From assembly GCF_038002765.1 (NCBI RefSeq), contig NZ_JBBODE010000001.1, forward strand, positions 1,240,001 to 1,304,000: a stretch of 64,000 bases of DNA, written 5' to 3'. The translations under genes were made by a program, and so were the position numbers. Source of the DNA: Peribacillus sp. FSL H8-0477. Lineage in GTDB: Bacteria; Bacillota; Bacilli; Bacillales; DSM-1321. The notes below the pieces were generated by a model. It ran no database searches, was not told where the DNA came from, and saw nothing but the letters and a program-made list of their open reading frames with translations. The stretch's first letter is position 1. Each line of letters starts with the position of its first letter. Of this stretch, positions 32,704 to 41,886 are shown in pieces.

Positions 32704-33345
32704 GTGAAAGAATTGCTTAAAGAAAAGGGTAGTAAGCTTCATTTATTATTGTTAGTGGTCGTACTTGCTGTTTTGATTTGGTCCCTTATTAAGCCACACG
32801 GTTACTTAATCTGGACAATGGAAGCACTCCCGGCGATTGTGGCACTCATTATTCTCCTGGCTACCTACAAGCGGTTTCGTCTCACGACATTATCCTATTT
32901 CATTATTGCATTACTTTCAATTACGACATTCATCGGTGCTCACTATACGTACACAAAAGTTCCGTTCTTTAATTGGCTTAAAGATCATTTTGAGTTAAAC
33001 CGGAATCACTATGACCGGTTCGGACACTTTCTAAAAGGGTTACTCGCCATCGTACTTAGAGAAATCACCATCCGTAAAACACCACTTAAGAAAGGTCCGT
33101 GGTTAACCGCAATTACATTGAGTTATATCCTTGCTATCTCAGCACTGTATGAAATCATCGAATGGCTGGCGTCTGTCATTTCAAAAGGCGGGAAAGCTTC
33201 AGAAGAATTTTTAGGATCACAAGGCGACCGGTGGGATGCACAATGGGATATGTCCCTAACCTTCCTCGGCGCCATTCTCGCCCTGATTTTCCTCTCGAAA
33301 CTCCATAATAAACTGTTAAAAAAAAAGAATGTGGATATCGATTAG
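32704..33345 (+). CDS. DUF2238 (YjdF-like) membrane protein
   Basis: 213 aa with about six membrane helices. The motif HYDRFGHFLKGLLAIVLRE and the later ALYEIIEWLAS...SEEFLGSQGDRWDAQWDM are hallmarks of DUF2238/YjdF proteins, with conserved His, Glu and Asp facing the membrane interior. The function is unknown. The start is GTG with only a weak RBS, so the N-terminus is uncertain by a few residues. It is followed 70 bases later by a formyltransferase-like gene on the same strand. Confidence 0.82.
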   Translation: MKELLKEKGSKLHLLLLVVVLAVLIWSLIKPHGYLIWTMEALPAIVALIILLATYKRFRLTTLSYFIIALLSITTFIGAHYTYTKVPFFNWLKDHFELNRNHYDRFGHFLKGLLAIVLREITIRKTPLKKGPWLTAITLSYILAISALYEIIEWLASVISKGGKASEEFLGSQGDRWDAQWDMSLTFLGAILALIFLSKLHNKLLKKKNVDID

Positions 33346-33416
33346 GCTTACCTATTAATCACTTTGTGGACAATCATTCCATAGTATAAGGTATCTGAGG
33401 TAAAGGGAGCCGAAAC

Positions 33417-34052
33417 ATGAAGATAACACTTATTCTAGATTCTAAAGATAGCTGGTTTGTTGACCATGCCAAAAAACTTCAATTGATCTTGAAGAAAGAA
33501 CATACTACCGAAATCATATACAACTTTAACGAAATGACGAAAGGTGATATCGCTTTTTTTCTAAGTGTGACTAAAATCTGCCCTCCTGAAAAGTTAGCAT
33601 TACACACTCATAATATTGTCATCCATGCGAGTGATTTGCCAAAGGGAAAAGGCTGGTCCCCCATGCCATGGCAAATCATCGAGGGTAAAAATGAAATCGC
33701 ACTTTCGTTATTTGAAGCAGCAGAAAAAGTGGACAGCGGGGTGATCTACATTAAGGATAAAGTGGTATATGAGGGACATGAATTAATTGATGAACTGCGA
33801 GAAAAAATGGCCGCTAAAATGAGCGAAATGGCAGTGAATTATGTCGAACACTATGACACCATAACTGGAGAAGAACAAATCGGCGAGGAGACCTTTTATC
33901 AAAAGAGAACCCCACATGATAGCGAGTTGGACATTACTCAATCCCTTCTCCAGCAATTCAATCTTTTAAGAACCATTGACAATGAAAGATACCCTGCCTT
34001 CTTTTACAAAGACGGGTTCAAATATCTATTGAAAATATCTAAAGAATCCTAA
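33417..34052 (+). CDS. Formyltransferase-fold protein (methionyl-tRNA formyltransferase-like)
   Basis: 211 aa. The central HNIVIHASDLPKGKGWSPMPWQI is the H-x-S-x-L-P-x-x-R/K-G-x-x-P motif of formyltransferases, including the catalytic His. The domain is shorter than Fmt and lacks the OB-fold C-terminus. The C-terminal third (TFYQKRTPHDSELDIT) matches enzymes that N-formylate sugar nucleotides or other amines. The substrate is probably a small amine rather than tRNA, using N10-formyl-tetrahydrofolate. RBS AAAGGGAG supports the ATG. A terminator follows. Confidence 0.75.
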   Translation: MKITLILDSKDSWFVDHAKKLQLILKKEHTTEIIYNFNEMTKGDIAFFLSVTKICPPEKLALHTHNIVIHASDLPKGKGWSPMPWQIIEGKNEIALSLFEAAEKVDSGVIYIKDKVVYEGHELIDELREKMAAKMSEMAVNYVEHYDTITGEEQIGEETFYQKRTPHDSELDITQSLLQQFNLLRTIDNERYPAFFYKDGFKYLLKISKES

Positions 34053-34056
34053 TCTA

Positions 34057-34088
34057 AAAAAGAGCAATTCAATATAAATTGCTCTTTT
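34057..34088. terminator. Bidirectional intrinsic terminator
   Basis: AAAAGAGCAATT / AATTGCTCTTTT with A/T tracts on both sides lies between the formyltransferase-like gene and the convergent Gfo/Idh/MocA operon. Confidence 0.88.
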
Positions 34089-34094
34089 AGATTC

Positions 34095-35156
34095 TCAATC
34101 CTCTGCTGGATTATTAAGTTTTATCGCTTCACCTTTATCAGCGGATTCATACAGTCCGTTAATGATTTTTTGTAGAATCACTCCCTGTTTCGGTGTACTG
34201 ATAGGCGGTTCGCCTGCGATGCAGCTCTGTATAAACCGTTCCATCTGGAGCGGATGGTCGCGGTTTTTGGGAAGGTAGGTAGGGGTTACGTCTACGAGCG
34301 TATCATGTTTTTCCTGATAGATTTTCAAAGGAAATACGTCTGCCCCGCCCTTATCCCCCATTAGCACAACACTCATCTCTTCATGTTGTTGAATATTAGC
34401 CGCAAAAGCCGTTTCTATAATTATGGAAGAACCATTGGTAAACGTAATCATGCCGCGTACCATGTCTTCTACCGAGAATTTTTCCCAGTCCCACTCTCCA
34501 AATAGGCCTACACCCTTTTTGTTTCCAAGCTTTTGATAGGCAACCCCAAATACCGTGTCTGGTTCAGGGTAGTCCATTAAGTATAAAGCTGTATCCAGCA
34601 TATGCACACCTATGTCAATAAGCGGACCGCCGCCCTGTAATTCTTTATTGGTAAAGACTCCCCATCCAGGAATGCCCCGTCTTCTGATGGCATGAACTCT
34701 TGCTGCATAAATCTCACCTAATTCATCGGCCTGAATATATTTCTTCAGTGCACTAACTTCTTCCGTGTGTCTGAAATTAAATCCATAGGTTAGGATTTTC
34801 CCCATCTTCTGAGCCGTATGAGCCATTAATTCAGCTTCTTCAACCGTCATCGCCGGCGGCTTTTCACAGATTACATGGCAGTCTGCTTCTAAGGCAGCGA
34901 TAGTCGCAGCCGCATGAAATTTATTAGGAGTACAAATACTCACCGCATCTAGTTCGACGGTCTCCAACATTTCCTTATAATCACTAAAAACATGATCAAT
35001 ACCAAACTCAATAGCCAGTACCTCAGCATTTCCTCTTACGACATCTGTAATAGCCGCCACTTTTACTTTATCGTTGTGTTTCTTATAATTCGGGAGATGA
35101 ACATTTCTTGCAATTCCCCCTGCCCCGATTATGCCAACTCGAAGGATATTACTCAT
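34095..35156 (-). CDS. Gfo/Idh/MocA-family oxidoreductase (1 of 3)
   Basis: About 353 aa. The Rossmann motif GIIGAGGIARNVHLP at the N-terminus and the EKP motif (CEKPPAMTVEEA) near residue 95 are standard. The substrate domain contains VHAIRRRGIPGWGVF and GGGPLIDIGVHMLDTALY, shared with the third gene of the set, so the two are paralogues. NAD(P)-dependent oxidation or reduction of a sugar or glycoside is expected. ATG at 35156 is chosen by its GGGGGAA RBS and overlaps the previous gene by eight bases. It is last in the ABC-transporter operon. Confidence 0.9.
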   Translation of the reverse strand: MSNILRVGIIGAGGIARNVHLPNYKKHNDKVKVAAITDVVRGNAEVLAIEFGIDHVFSDYKEMLETVELDAVSICTPNKFHAAATIAALEADCHVICEKPPAMTVEEAELMAHTAQKMGKILTYGFNFRHTEEVSALKKYIQADELGEIYAARVHAIRRRGIPGWGVFTNKELQGGGPLIDIGVHMLDTALYLMDYPEPDTVFGVAYQKLGNKKGVGLFGEWDWEKFSVEDMVRGMITFTNGSSIIIETAFAANIQQHEEMSVVLMGDKGGADVFPLKIYQEKHDTLVDVTPTYLPKNRDHPLQMERFIQSCIAGEPPISTPKQGVILQKIINGLYESADKGEAIKLNNPAED

Positions 35157-36153
35157 CTGATTCCCCCACGATATCCTTAATTTCCACTCTACACTTCCGT
35201 TGATGTGATAAAGCAGCGGCTTCATTTATGACGGTCAAGTTAATCACATCTTCTTTAGTAATTGTTGAAGGTGTACCAGCCTTAATAAGTGCTCCCCATT
35301 GTTCAATCGGCATTGGTAATGAGTCCGATTTTTCTATAGACATCACCCCGCCGTCCTTTAGTAACCGAATCTCTTCATCTTCAATAAGCAGTGTTCCATG
35401 GGTGCCGTATAACTCTAATTGAAAAGGACTTCCCTGTGATAGAAAACTAGTTTCAATCACCCCAAGCGCACCCGATGTATATTCGAGTAAAACGACAGCG
35501 CTGTCATCCACGCCCAATTGTTTGGTTTGCTGTAACCGTGCATGAAGTGCGGACACAGGACCAGCTAAACGATTGGTTAAATAGATGGGATGTGCACCTA
35601 AATCGATTAATGAACCTCCCCCGCATAATTCCTTATCAAAAAACCGTTCTGGCAGCCACCCTGAGGTTTCTTGGTTAACCGGTACCGCTCCATTATGAGC
35701 AAGCCGACAGCGAATCATCGTTAACGTACCAAGCAGCCCTTCATCTACCACTTTTTGAGCATATAAGTAATAATCCTTCGTCAATCTAGGTAAAGAGACA
35801 ACCAACTTTACTCCATGCTCTTCTACTGTTTGATAGATTTCCTGACAATCTTCTAGTGAAAAAGCCAATACCTTTTCAGTGAAAATATGTTTGTGATTCT
35901 TTGCTGCAGCTAGTATGACTTCCTTATGCATACTAGTAGGCGTATTAATCACGACAGCGTCAATAGAAGAATCCGTCAAAACCTTTTGTAAATCCTGTTC
36001 AAATCGGACACCCAGTTCTTCTGCCCACTTACTACCACGTTCCGCTTCTTCATCCCATACAACTTGAACGGAAAAATTTTCATTCTCCCGTATTTCTTTT
36101 TCATAATCATTGGCATGAACATGCCATCTGCTTAATAAAGCTACATTAATCAT
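35149..36153 (-). CDS. Atypical Gfo/Idh/MocA-family oxidoreductase (2 of 3)
   Basis: 334 aa, same overall fold, but with two deviations. The N-terminus reads INVALLSRWHVHANDYEKE in place of a glycine-rich GxGxxG loop, and the EKP motif is EKV (FTEKVLAFSLEDC). The substrate-side GGGSLIDLGAHPIYLTNRL is retained. The NAD(P) site may be altered or the protein may use another cofactor mode; I know of related proteins with the same WHVHA start. It is coupled by overlap to the next gene and presumably acts on the same imported sugar. Confidence 0.85.
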   Translation of the reverse strand: MINVALLSRWHVHANDYEKEIRENENFSVQVVWDEEAERGSKWAEELGVRFEQDLQKVLTDSSIDAVVINTPTSMHKEVILAAAKNHKHIFTEKVLAFSLEDCQEIYQTVEEHGVKLVVSLPRLTKDYYLYAQKVVDEGLLGTLTMIRCRLAHNGAVPVNQETSGWLPERFFDKELCGGGSLIDLGAHPIYLTNRLAGPVSALHARLQQTKQLGVDDSAVVLLEYTSGALGVIETSFLSQGSPFQLELYGTHGTLLIEDEEIRLLKDGGVMSIEKSDSLPMPIEQWGALIKAGTPSTITKEDVINLTVINEAAALSHQRKCRVEIKDIVGESDE

Positions 36154-36166
36154 TTATCTTCCTCCT

Positions 36167-37249
36167 CTATTCAAAATAAACAGCTTTACCTGTTTTAGCT
36201 GATTCATAGATTGCTTCAAGAATTTGAGTGACTACCAGGGCTTGTTCTGGTTTGACGATAGGCTCTGTATCATTGATGAGGCACTCTATCCAGAGTCTTG
36301 CTTCTAGGTCAGCATCACTTTCTGACTTGCCGTCATAAAACGCTACACCGCCGGCATTTAATTCCACATTGGTTTGATATAATTTGCTGAACTTTTCTCC
36401 ATTTATTCGCAATCCGCCCTTCATATCTGCACCACCTTCAGTGCCACTCAGGGAACATTTTGATTCATCAATATCCAGTGAATTCAATGCCCAGCTTGCC
36501 TCTAAAACAATTGTTGCGCCATTTTGCATCGTTATAAATCCAAATGCGGAATCTTCCACTGTAAACTTTTCTGGATCCCATGGACCCCAAGCATTGGCTG
36601 CGTCTTTCTTTTTCCCCAATTGATGATAGACATTTCCCATCACCGATTTTGGTTGGTAATTATCCATCATCCATAGAGTTAAATCGAGTGCATGTGTCCC
36701 AATATCAATCAGCGGGCCTCCACCCTGTTTCTCTTCATCTAAAAATACTCCCCAGGTTGGGACCGCGCGACGACGGATGGCATGTGCTTTAGCAAAATAC
36801 ACGTCCCCTAACTCACCCTGCTGACATACTTTGTATAAATGCTGGCTATCGGGTCTAAAGCGATTATTATAGCCAATGGTTAGTTTTTTACCTGTCCGTT
36901 CAGCTGTATCAGCCATTTGTTTCGCTTCTTGATACGTCTTCGCCATCGGTTTCTCACACATCACATGCTTGTCCGCTTCCAAAGCGTCAATTGAAATTTC
37001 AGCATGTGAAATATTAGGTGTCAAAACATGAACCACATCGATGGATGGATTGGCTAATAATTCCTTATAGTCTTCATAGACAGCTGCATCAGGGGTTCCA
37101 TACTCCTTAGCGGCTTTTTCAGCTTTTGCTAAATCAATATCACAAAAGGCTACTAACTTTACATTCTCCAATTTTTTAAGACTTGGCAAATGCTTACCGT
37201 GGGCAATACCGCCGCACCCAATAATTCCTACACGTAATTTTCCTGTCAT
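36167..37249 (-). CDS. Gfo/Idh/MocA-family oxidoreductase (3 of 3)
   Basis: 360 aa. Rossmann GIIGCGGIAHGKHLPSL, EKP motif CEKPMAKTYQEA, and AHAIRRRAVPTWGVF plus GGGPLIDIGTHALDLTLW in the substrate domain. Close in layout to the first oxidoreductase (34095-35156), indicating duplication. RBS AAGGAGG is seven bases before the ATG. It follows the permease genes with a 22-base gap. A set of related oxidoreductases suggests oxidation, then epimerisation or reduction, of a keto-sugar; the substrate is not visible. Confidence 0.9.
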   Translation of the reverse strand: MTGKLRVGIIGCGGIAHGKHLPSLKKLENVKLVAFCDIDLAKAEKAAKEYGTPDAAVYEDYKELLANPSIDVVHVLTPNISHAEISIDALEADKHVMCEKPMAKTYQEAKQMADTAERTGKKLTIGYNNRFRPDSQHLYKVCQQGELGDVYFAKAHAIRRRAVPTWGVFLDEEKQGGGPLIDIGTHALDLTLWMMDNYQPKSVMGNVYHQLGKKKDAANAWGPWDPEKFTVEDSAFGFITMQNGATIVLEASWALNSLDIDESKCSLSGTEGGADMKGGLRINGEKFSKLYQTNVELNAGGVAFYDGKSESDADLEARLWIECLINDTEPIVKPEQALVVTQILEAIYESAKTGKAVYFE

Positions 37250-37271
37250 TCTGTCGACCTCCTTGAATTAA

Positions 37272-38108
37272 CTATTTAATTCCGCTAAAGGTAATCCCTT
37301 TAATAAAGGTTTTTTGTAAAAAGAAGAATAAGATAATGATTGGAATCGTCATCATCGTGGCAACGGCCATCATCAACCCCCACTCTGTCCCCATTTGACT
37401 TTGGAACTGCTGAAGTCCTAATGAAAGTGTATATTGCGCTTCATCGGTTAAATAGAGTAATGGCCCCATAAAGTCTGTCCAGCTTCCCATGAATTGGAAC
37501 AACCCCACAGCGAGGATGGCAGGCTTGGCTAACGGGAGCATAATTTGCCAATAAATACGAAACTCACTAGCACCGTCTATTTTGGCTGCATCTCTTAAGG
37601 TATCAGGCAGCCCCATGAAAAACTGTCTAAGTAAGAAAATAGAGAATGGAACCCCAAAGAAAGCAGGAACAATCAGCGGCAGTGGTGTGCCAACCCAGCC
37701 GATTTTATTAAATAGTAAAAACAAAGGAATCATGGTCACTTGAGAGGGAATCATCATTACTGCAATCGTGATGACGAATAACACGTTTTTGCCCCTCCAC
37801 TCAAGCTTGGCAAAACTATAGGCAACAAGCGGACAAGAAATAATCACGCCCAATGTACTTAAGACCGTAATAACAACGGTATTTTTCAGATACGTAAAAA
37901 AAGGAATGTACTCGATTGCATCAAGATAATTCATCCATTGAAATGGATCTGGAATCCACTCAATTGGGAATGTGAAAACCTGCGTGATTGGTTTTAAGGA
38001 AGTAGATACCATCCATATAAACGGGAGAATGAATAACAATGAAACGATGATTAAAATGATATGGGTAAACGTAACGTTAACTCTTTTTTTAACTTTTGCA
38101 TTCATCAT
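37272..38108 (-). CDS. Carbohydrate ABC transporter permease (MalG type)
   Basis: A 278-aa six-helix permease of the CUT1 family. It has the first helix IILIIVSLLFILPFIWMVSTSLK, the EAA loop DAAKIDGASEFRIYWQIMLPLAKPAI that docks to a shared MsmX-type ATPase, and the ending TFIKGITFSGIK, typical of MalG-like partners. No ATPase gene is in the operon, as is usual for CUT1 systems in Bacillus. It pairs with the permease at 38116-39048. Confidence 0.93.
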   Translation of the reverse strand: MMNAKVKKRVNVTFTHIILIIVSLLFILPFIWMVSTSLKPITQVFTFPIEWIPDPFQWMNYLDAIEYIPFFTYLKNTVVITVLSTLGVIISCPLVAYSFAKLEWRGKNVLFVITIAVMMIPSQVTMIPLFLLFNKIGWVGTPLPLIVPAFFGVPFSIFLLRQFFMGLPDTLRDAAKIDGASEFRIYWQIMLPLAKPAILAVGLFQFMGSWTDFMGPLLYLTDEAQYTLSLGLQQFQSQMGTEWGLMMAVATMMTIPIIILFFFLQKTFIKGITFSGIK

Positions 38109-38115
38109 TATCCCC

Positions 38116-39048
38116 CTATTCTCCTTGGTAGTGGACCCATCGTTTAGATGTACTGAATATGATGGCTGTTAGAATCATAATGATAACGAAAAGAATCCAT
38201 GCCATCGCCGAACCATATCCCATTTTGAAATACTTAAAGGCATTATCATACATATGCATAACATAAAAGGTTAAGGAGTTAGCTGGAGTCCCTTGTCCCT
38301 GGGTCATCGTATACGGCAAAGTAAACTGTTGAAACGCGCCGATTAACCCCATAACCAAGTTATAAAAAATAACGGGTGTCAATAAGGGGAGGGTAATATG
38401 TCTAGTTTTTTGAAACCAACTAGCACCATCTACTTCGGCAGCTTCATAATATTCCTCTGAAATATCCCCAAGACCCGCAAGATAGATAATAACCGGCTGC
38501 CCTATGGTCCAAAGCGACATGAGAATAAGCGATGGTTTAGACCAGCTCATACTGCCCAGCCAATTAGGTCCCTGGATTCCAATCGAATCCAGCATGCCAT
38601 TCACCAGACCAAATCCGGGATTAAGAAGCCACATCCATAAAACGGCTAATGCTACCTGTGGAACAAGGGTAGGCAGAAAGAAAATCGTCCGGTAAATGGC
38701 TAACCCCTTCACCTTCATATTTAGCATCATAGCCAGAGAGACACCGAACAAAATACTTAAAGGTACAAAAAATACCGCGAAATAAATCGTATTTGAAATA
38801 GATTTCCAAAATAAATCATCATGAAAAAGTTCGCCATAATTTTTAAAACCGACAAATTCACCTGCATCTAAAATGCTATAGGTGGTCAGGCTGTAATACA
38901 TCGATGAGAGTAATGGATACGCATAGAATAGTAATAATCCAATTATCCAAGGAGAAGCAAAAAGCCACCCATTCAACGATGATTTTCTAAACGGTTTTCT
39001 TATTGTTGGTGGAATGGGCGTTTTTTTTCTTGTCGTTACTTGTGCCAA
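38116..39048 (-). CDS. Carbohydrate ABC transporter permease (MalF type)
   Basis: A 310-aa CUT1 permease. A basic N-terminal arm precedes GWLFASPWIIGLLLFYAYPLLSSMYYSLTTY, the common MalF-like opening. The EAA loop is YEAAEVDGASWFQKTRHITLPLLTP. Start is TTG behind GGGAGGG. A hairpin lies in the 61-base gap to the substrate-binding gene and could keep the permease level below that of the binding protein. Confidence 0.92.
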   Translation of the reverse strand: MAQVTTRKKTPIPPTIRKPFRKSSLNGWLFASPWIIGLLLFYAYPLLSSMYYSLTTYSILDAGEFVGFKNYGELFHDDLFWKSISNTIYFAVFFVPLSILFGVSLAMMLNMKVKGLAIYRTIFFLPTLVPQVALAVLWMWLLNPGFGLVNGMLDSIGIQGPNWLGSMSWSKPSLILMSLWTIGQPVIIYLAGLGDISEEYYEAAEVDGASWFQKTRHITLPLLTPVIFYNLVMGLIGAFQQFTLPYTMTQGQGTPANSLTFYVMHMYDNAFKYFKMGYGSAMAWILFVIIMILTAIIFSTSKRWVHYQGE

Positions 39049-39067
39049 AGGTATCCCTCCCTTTTTT

Positions 39068-39100
39068 AAAGAGGAGGAGGAAGAATTTTCTCCTCTTCCT
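39068..39100 (-). other. Hairpin between binding-protein and permease genes
   Basis: AAGAGGAG / CTCCTCTT arms around a purine-rich loop with a weak T-stretch on the minus strand. Such hairpins after the substrate-binding gene commonly act as partial terminators or mRNA stabilisers. Confidence 0.45.
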
Positions 39101-39109
39101 ATTAGTTGT

Positions 39110-40405
39110 TTATTTCGCTAATGCATCTGTTACCGTTTTGTTCACTTTATCAAGATTCTCCTTAGGAGTACCTTTCCCCCTCGTCGAGTTTTCTACAGCC
39201 GTTTGTAATTCGTTCCAATAAAGCGATCCTTCTGTCATAACTGGCCGGCTTTTTGAATTGGGAAGTATATCAATGAACTCCTTGAAAATAGGATCATCTG
39301 CATACCCAAGATCAATATTTACAGATTCAATAGCCGAGAAATCTCTGCTTGATTCACTAAAAAGTTTCTGTCCCTCTTCTTCACCAAAAAACTTAAGAAA
39401 CTTCCAAGCAGCTTCTTTTTTCTTCGCCCCTTTAGGAATAACCACTGACCAACCGCCAGACCAAGTTGTATGATCGGTTCCTGTAGGAGTTGGAATAGGG
39501 AACACTCCATAATTTAAATCAGGCTTGTACATATCAATGGACGCAACATTGAAGTTCCCGCTAACTTTCATACTGATTTGGCCTGTTAAAAAGGGATCCA
39601 TTGCTCCTGACCCTTGAGAGTCAGTAACCCCAGAAATATCTTCAACATCATATTTTTTTGCAAAATCAGTGATCCATTCCAAAGCCTCAACGTTTTTGGG
39701 ATCATTAGCGGTTACCGTTTTTGTTTCTTTATCATAGAAGTCTCCGCCATATGTCCAGCCCCAACCATAAAACCATCCTTGTGCATACCAAGGAATAAAG
39801 CCAATTCGCTTAAACCGTTTCCCATCTTTAATGGTTAGTTTAGCTGCAGCATCTTCTAATTCTTTGATTGTTTTCGGCGGGTTTTCAGGATCTAACCCGA
39901 CCTCTTTAAAATGATCCTTATTATAAAATACTAATCTTGCATCTGTTGTCGTTGGTATCCCGTAAAGCTTCCCTTCATAACTTGCTTCATCCCACGTATA
40001 AGGATAATAATTCTCTTTTTTTATGCCATCTGCCGCCGCTAGTTCAGATAAATCTTCCAAAGAACCTTTGGCCGCCCATGAGGCTACTTCAAATCGATCA
40101 AAATAAGCAGCATCTGGTGGATTCCCTCCAGCGATTGATGTCAACAGCTTTTCATTGGAACCTTCACCTTGATTAGCAATATATACGGATTTAACTTTAA
40201 TATCAGGATTCTGTTTTTCAAATGCTTTAATAACATTTGCCGTCCCTTTAGCCGTTTCAGAAGTGGTAGAATGCCAAAAGGTAATGGTTGTTTTTCCATC
40301 CTTATCTCCCTCAACTTTTTCATCAGAAGAACAACCCGCTAATACAAGAACAAAGACAAACATAAGACTAGATAATTTATAAAGAACGCGATGTTTAAAC
40401 CCCAT
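39110..40405 (-). CDS. Sugar ABC transporter substrate-binding lipoprotein
   Basis: 431 aa of the SBP_bac_1 family. Signal peptide with lipobox VLAGC (Cys about residue 25), an acidic linker, then TTITFWHSTTSETAKG and IKAFEKQNPDIKVKSVYI, the typical start of a CUT1 binding domain. GNFNVASIDMYKPDLNYGVFPIPTPTG is near the hinge. RBS AAAGGGG supports the start. It is first in the ABC-Gfo/Idh operon, with cre-like and LacI-type sites upstream. The ligand is unknown, likely a plant or microbial glycoside. Confidence 0.93.
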   Translation of the reverse strand: MGFKHRVLYKLSSLMFVFVLVLAGCSSDEKVEGDKDGKTTITFWHSTTSETAKGTANVIKAFEKQNPDIKVKSVYIANQGEGSNEKLLTSIAGGNPPDAAYFDRFEVASWAAKGSLEDLSELAAADGIKKENYYPYTWDEASYEGKLYGIPTTTDARLVFYNKDHFKEVGLDPENPPKTIKELEDAAAKLTIKDGKRFKRIGFIPWYAQGWFYGWGWTYGGDFYDKETKTVTANDPKNVEALEWITDFAKKYDVEDISGVTDSQGSGAMDPFLTGQISMKVSGNFNVASIDMYKPDLNYGVFPIPTPTGTDHTTWSGGWSVVIPKGAKKKEAAWKFLKFFGEEEGQKLFSESSRDFSAIESVNIDLGYADDPIFKEFIDILPNSKSRPVMTEGSLYWNELQTAVENSTRGKGTPKENLDKVNKTVTDALAK

Positions 40406-40757
40406 TTAAATTCCCCTTTCCTAATTGTTTACCAAAAAGAAAGCGCTTACTTTTTAGCTAATATGAATAACGTTTACTATCTTTTTCTTGTGTAATTATT
40501 GAATAGGTTGGTAGATTACATGAGGATAAACTTGGTCATTCTGTAGGAGTAGATGAGCAAAGAGGTCTAAAACTTCTGCAATAATGATATTGACTATTTT
40601 TGAAGTTACGGTAAGTTCCTCCCTTTTGTTTATTTTTATTTCTAAAGACTAAAATGTAATCGTTTACATTTCTCTTCCATATTAATACGGTTGTACCATT
40701 TAGTCAATTAAATTTCTGAAAATACAGATTATTTATTTTCTAGGTCTATTACCGAAC
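40406..40757 (-). promoter_or_regulatory. Promoter/operator region of the sugar ABC operon
   Basis: This 352-base gap contains a CcpA-like cre (AGAAAGCGCTTACT, 40438-40451), a weak palindrome AATAACGTTTACTA near 40467, and a strong LacI-type operator AATGTAATCGTTTACATT (40653-40670). No gene is seen in it. Confidence 0.7.
40653..40670. promoter_or_regulatory. LacI-family operator of the sugar ABC operon
   Basis: AATGTAATCGTTTACATT matches, with two changes, the perfect palindrome upstream of the LacI gene (41764-41783). It is the likely shared operator. Confidence 0.75.
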
Positions 40758-41741
40758 TTATGTTGACTCACGAATGACTAAATCATGGTCCAAAATAATG
40801 CTTTCAACCTTTTTGCCTTGAATTTTATTGATGATCATATTAGCAGCCATGCATCCCATTTTAAACATTGGCTGCGAGATTGTCGTCAGCGTAGGATGGG
40901 TCATGGTAGAAAAGCTGATATTATCAAATCCCACTAAAGCAATATCGTTGGGAATGTGTAACCCACTGGCATGGATTTCATTTAGAGCGCCAATGGCAAG
41001 AATATCAGATACAGCGAAGACAGCCGTTGGCCTATTAGAATGGGTTAATAACTGCCTCATTGCTTGTTGTCCCCCTTCAAATCCTAAACTTTCAGCATTG
41101 TACATCCAGGACTGGTTTAATTCAATTCCGAATTCTCTTAACGCTCTTTCATATCCTTGACGTCGCTCACGTGCATACAAAAACTTTTCATCTGAGTTGA
41201 GTAAGGCAATTTTCGTATGACCTATTTTGATTAAGTACCGAATCGCATGATAGGCAGCTAATTCATTATTAATGGTCGTATAAGCAATGCTTCCATCTAT
41301 GTCATACTCGCTGCACTGGATAATGGGGTGATTTTCTGCAAGATCCATTAAATTCTTTTTATTAACCGTCGGATCCATTGATATAATGCCGTCCGCCAAG
41401 TGATTCTTAATTAAATTAAAATAAATGGATTCCCTTTTTGGATTTGAATTGGTCTGACAAAGGAGGATATTATAGTCTAGATTAATGGCCGTGTCCTCAA
41501 TCCCCTTAATCACATCTGTGTAAAAAGGATTAGAAATACTTGGAATCATGACAAGTAAGAGTCTGCTTTCTAACTTTCTAAGATTTCTACCTAGGGTGCT
41601 GGGCTCATAATTTAATTCGGTAATAGCCTGTTCAACTTTGATTTTTGTAGTAAACGATACGGCGGAACTCTTATTCAGTACCCTAGAGACCGTCGCAACA
41701 GAAACCTGTGCCTTTCGTGCTACGTCATGAATATTCGCCAT
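40758..41741 (-). CDS. LacI-family transcriptional regulator of the sugar ABC operon
   Basis: 327 aa. HTH ANIHDVARKAQVSVATVSRVLNKS, hinge region, then a sugar-sensing domain (IPNDIALVGFDNISFSTMTHPTLTT). It sits directly upstream of the ABC-Gfo/Idh operon on the same strand. Similar palindromes before its own gene and before the binding-protein gene imply autoregulation and operon repression. The effector is presumably the imported sugar. Confidence 0.9.
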   Translation of the reverse strand: MANIHDVARKAQVSVATVSRVLNKSSAVSFTTKIKVEQAITELNYEPSTLGRNLRKLESRLLLVMIPSISNPFYTDVIKGIEDTAINLDYNILLCQTNSNPKRESIYFNLIKNHLADGIISMDPTVNKKNLMDLAENHPIIQCSEYDIDGSIAYTTINNELAAYHAIRYLIKIGHTKIALLNSDEKFLYARERRQGYERALREFGIELNQSWMYNAESLGFEGGQQAMRQLLTHSNRPTAVFAVSDILAIGALNEIHASGLHIPNDIALVGFDNISFSTMTHPTLTTISQPMFKMGCMAANMIINKIQGKKVESIILDHDLVIREST

Positions 41742-41763
41742 CCTATCACCTTCTTCCCATCAT

Positions 41764-41783
41764 TAATGTAATCGATTACATTA
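41764..41783. promoter_or_regulatory. LacI-family operator in the divergent lacI-like/YesL promoter
   Basis: TAATGTAATCGATTACATTA is a perfect 20-base palindrome between the divergent regulator and YesL-like genes, and may control both. Confidence 0.82.
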
Positions 41784-41886
41784 ATAGTAAGTTAATCAGT
41801 CAAAAAAAACTACATAAATATCCAATTTAACCTATTTTTGATAGAATACTTGTAACAGAACATATTCAGAGTTGAGGTGTAATGAA

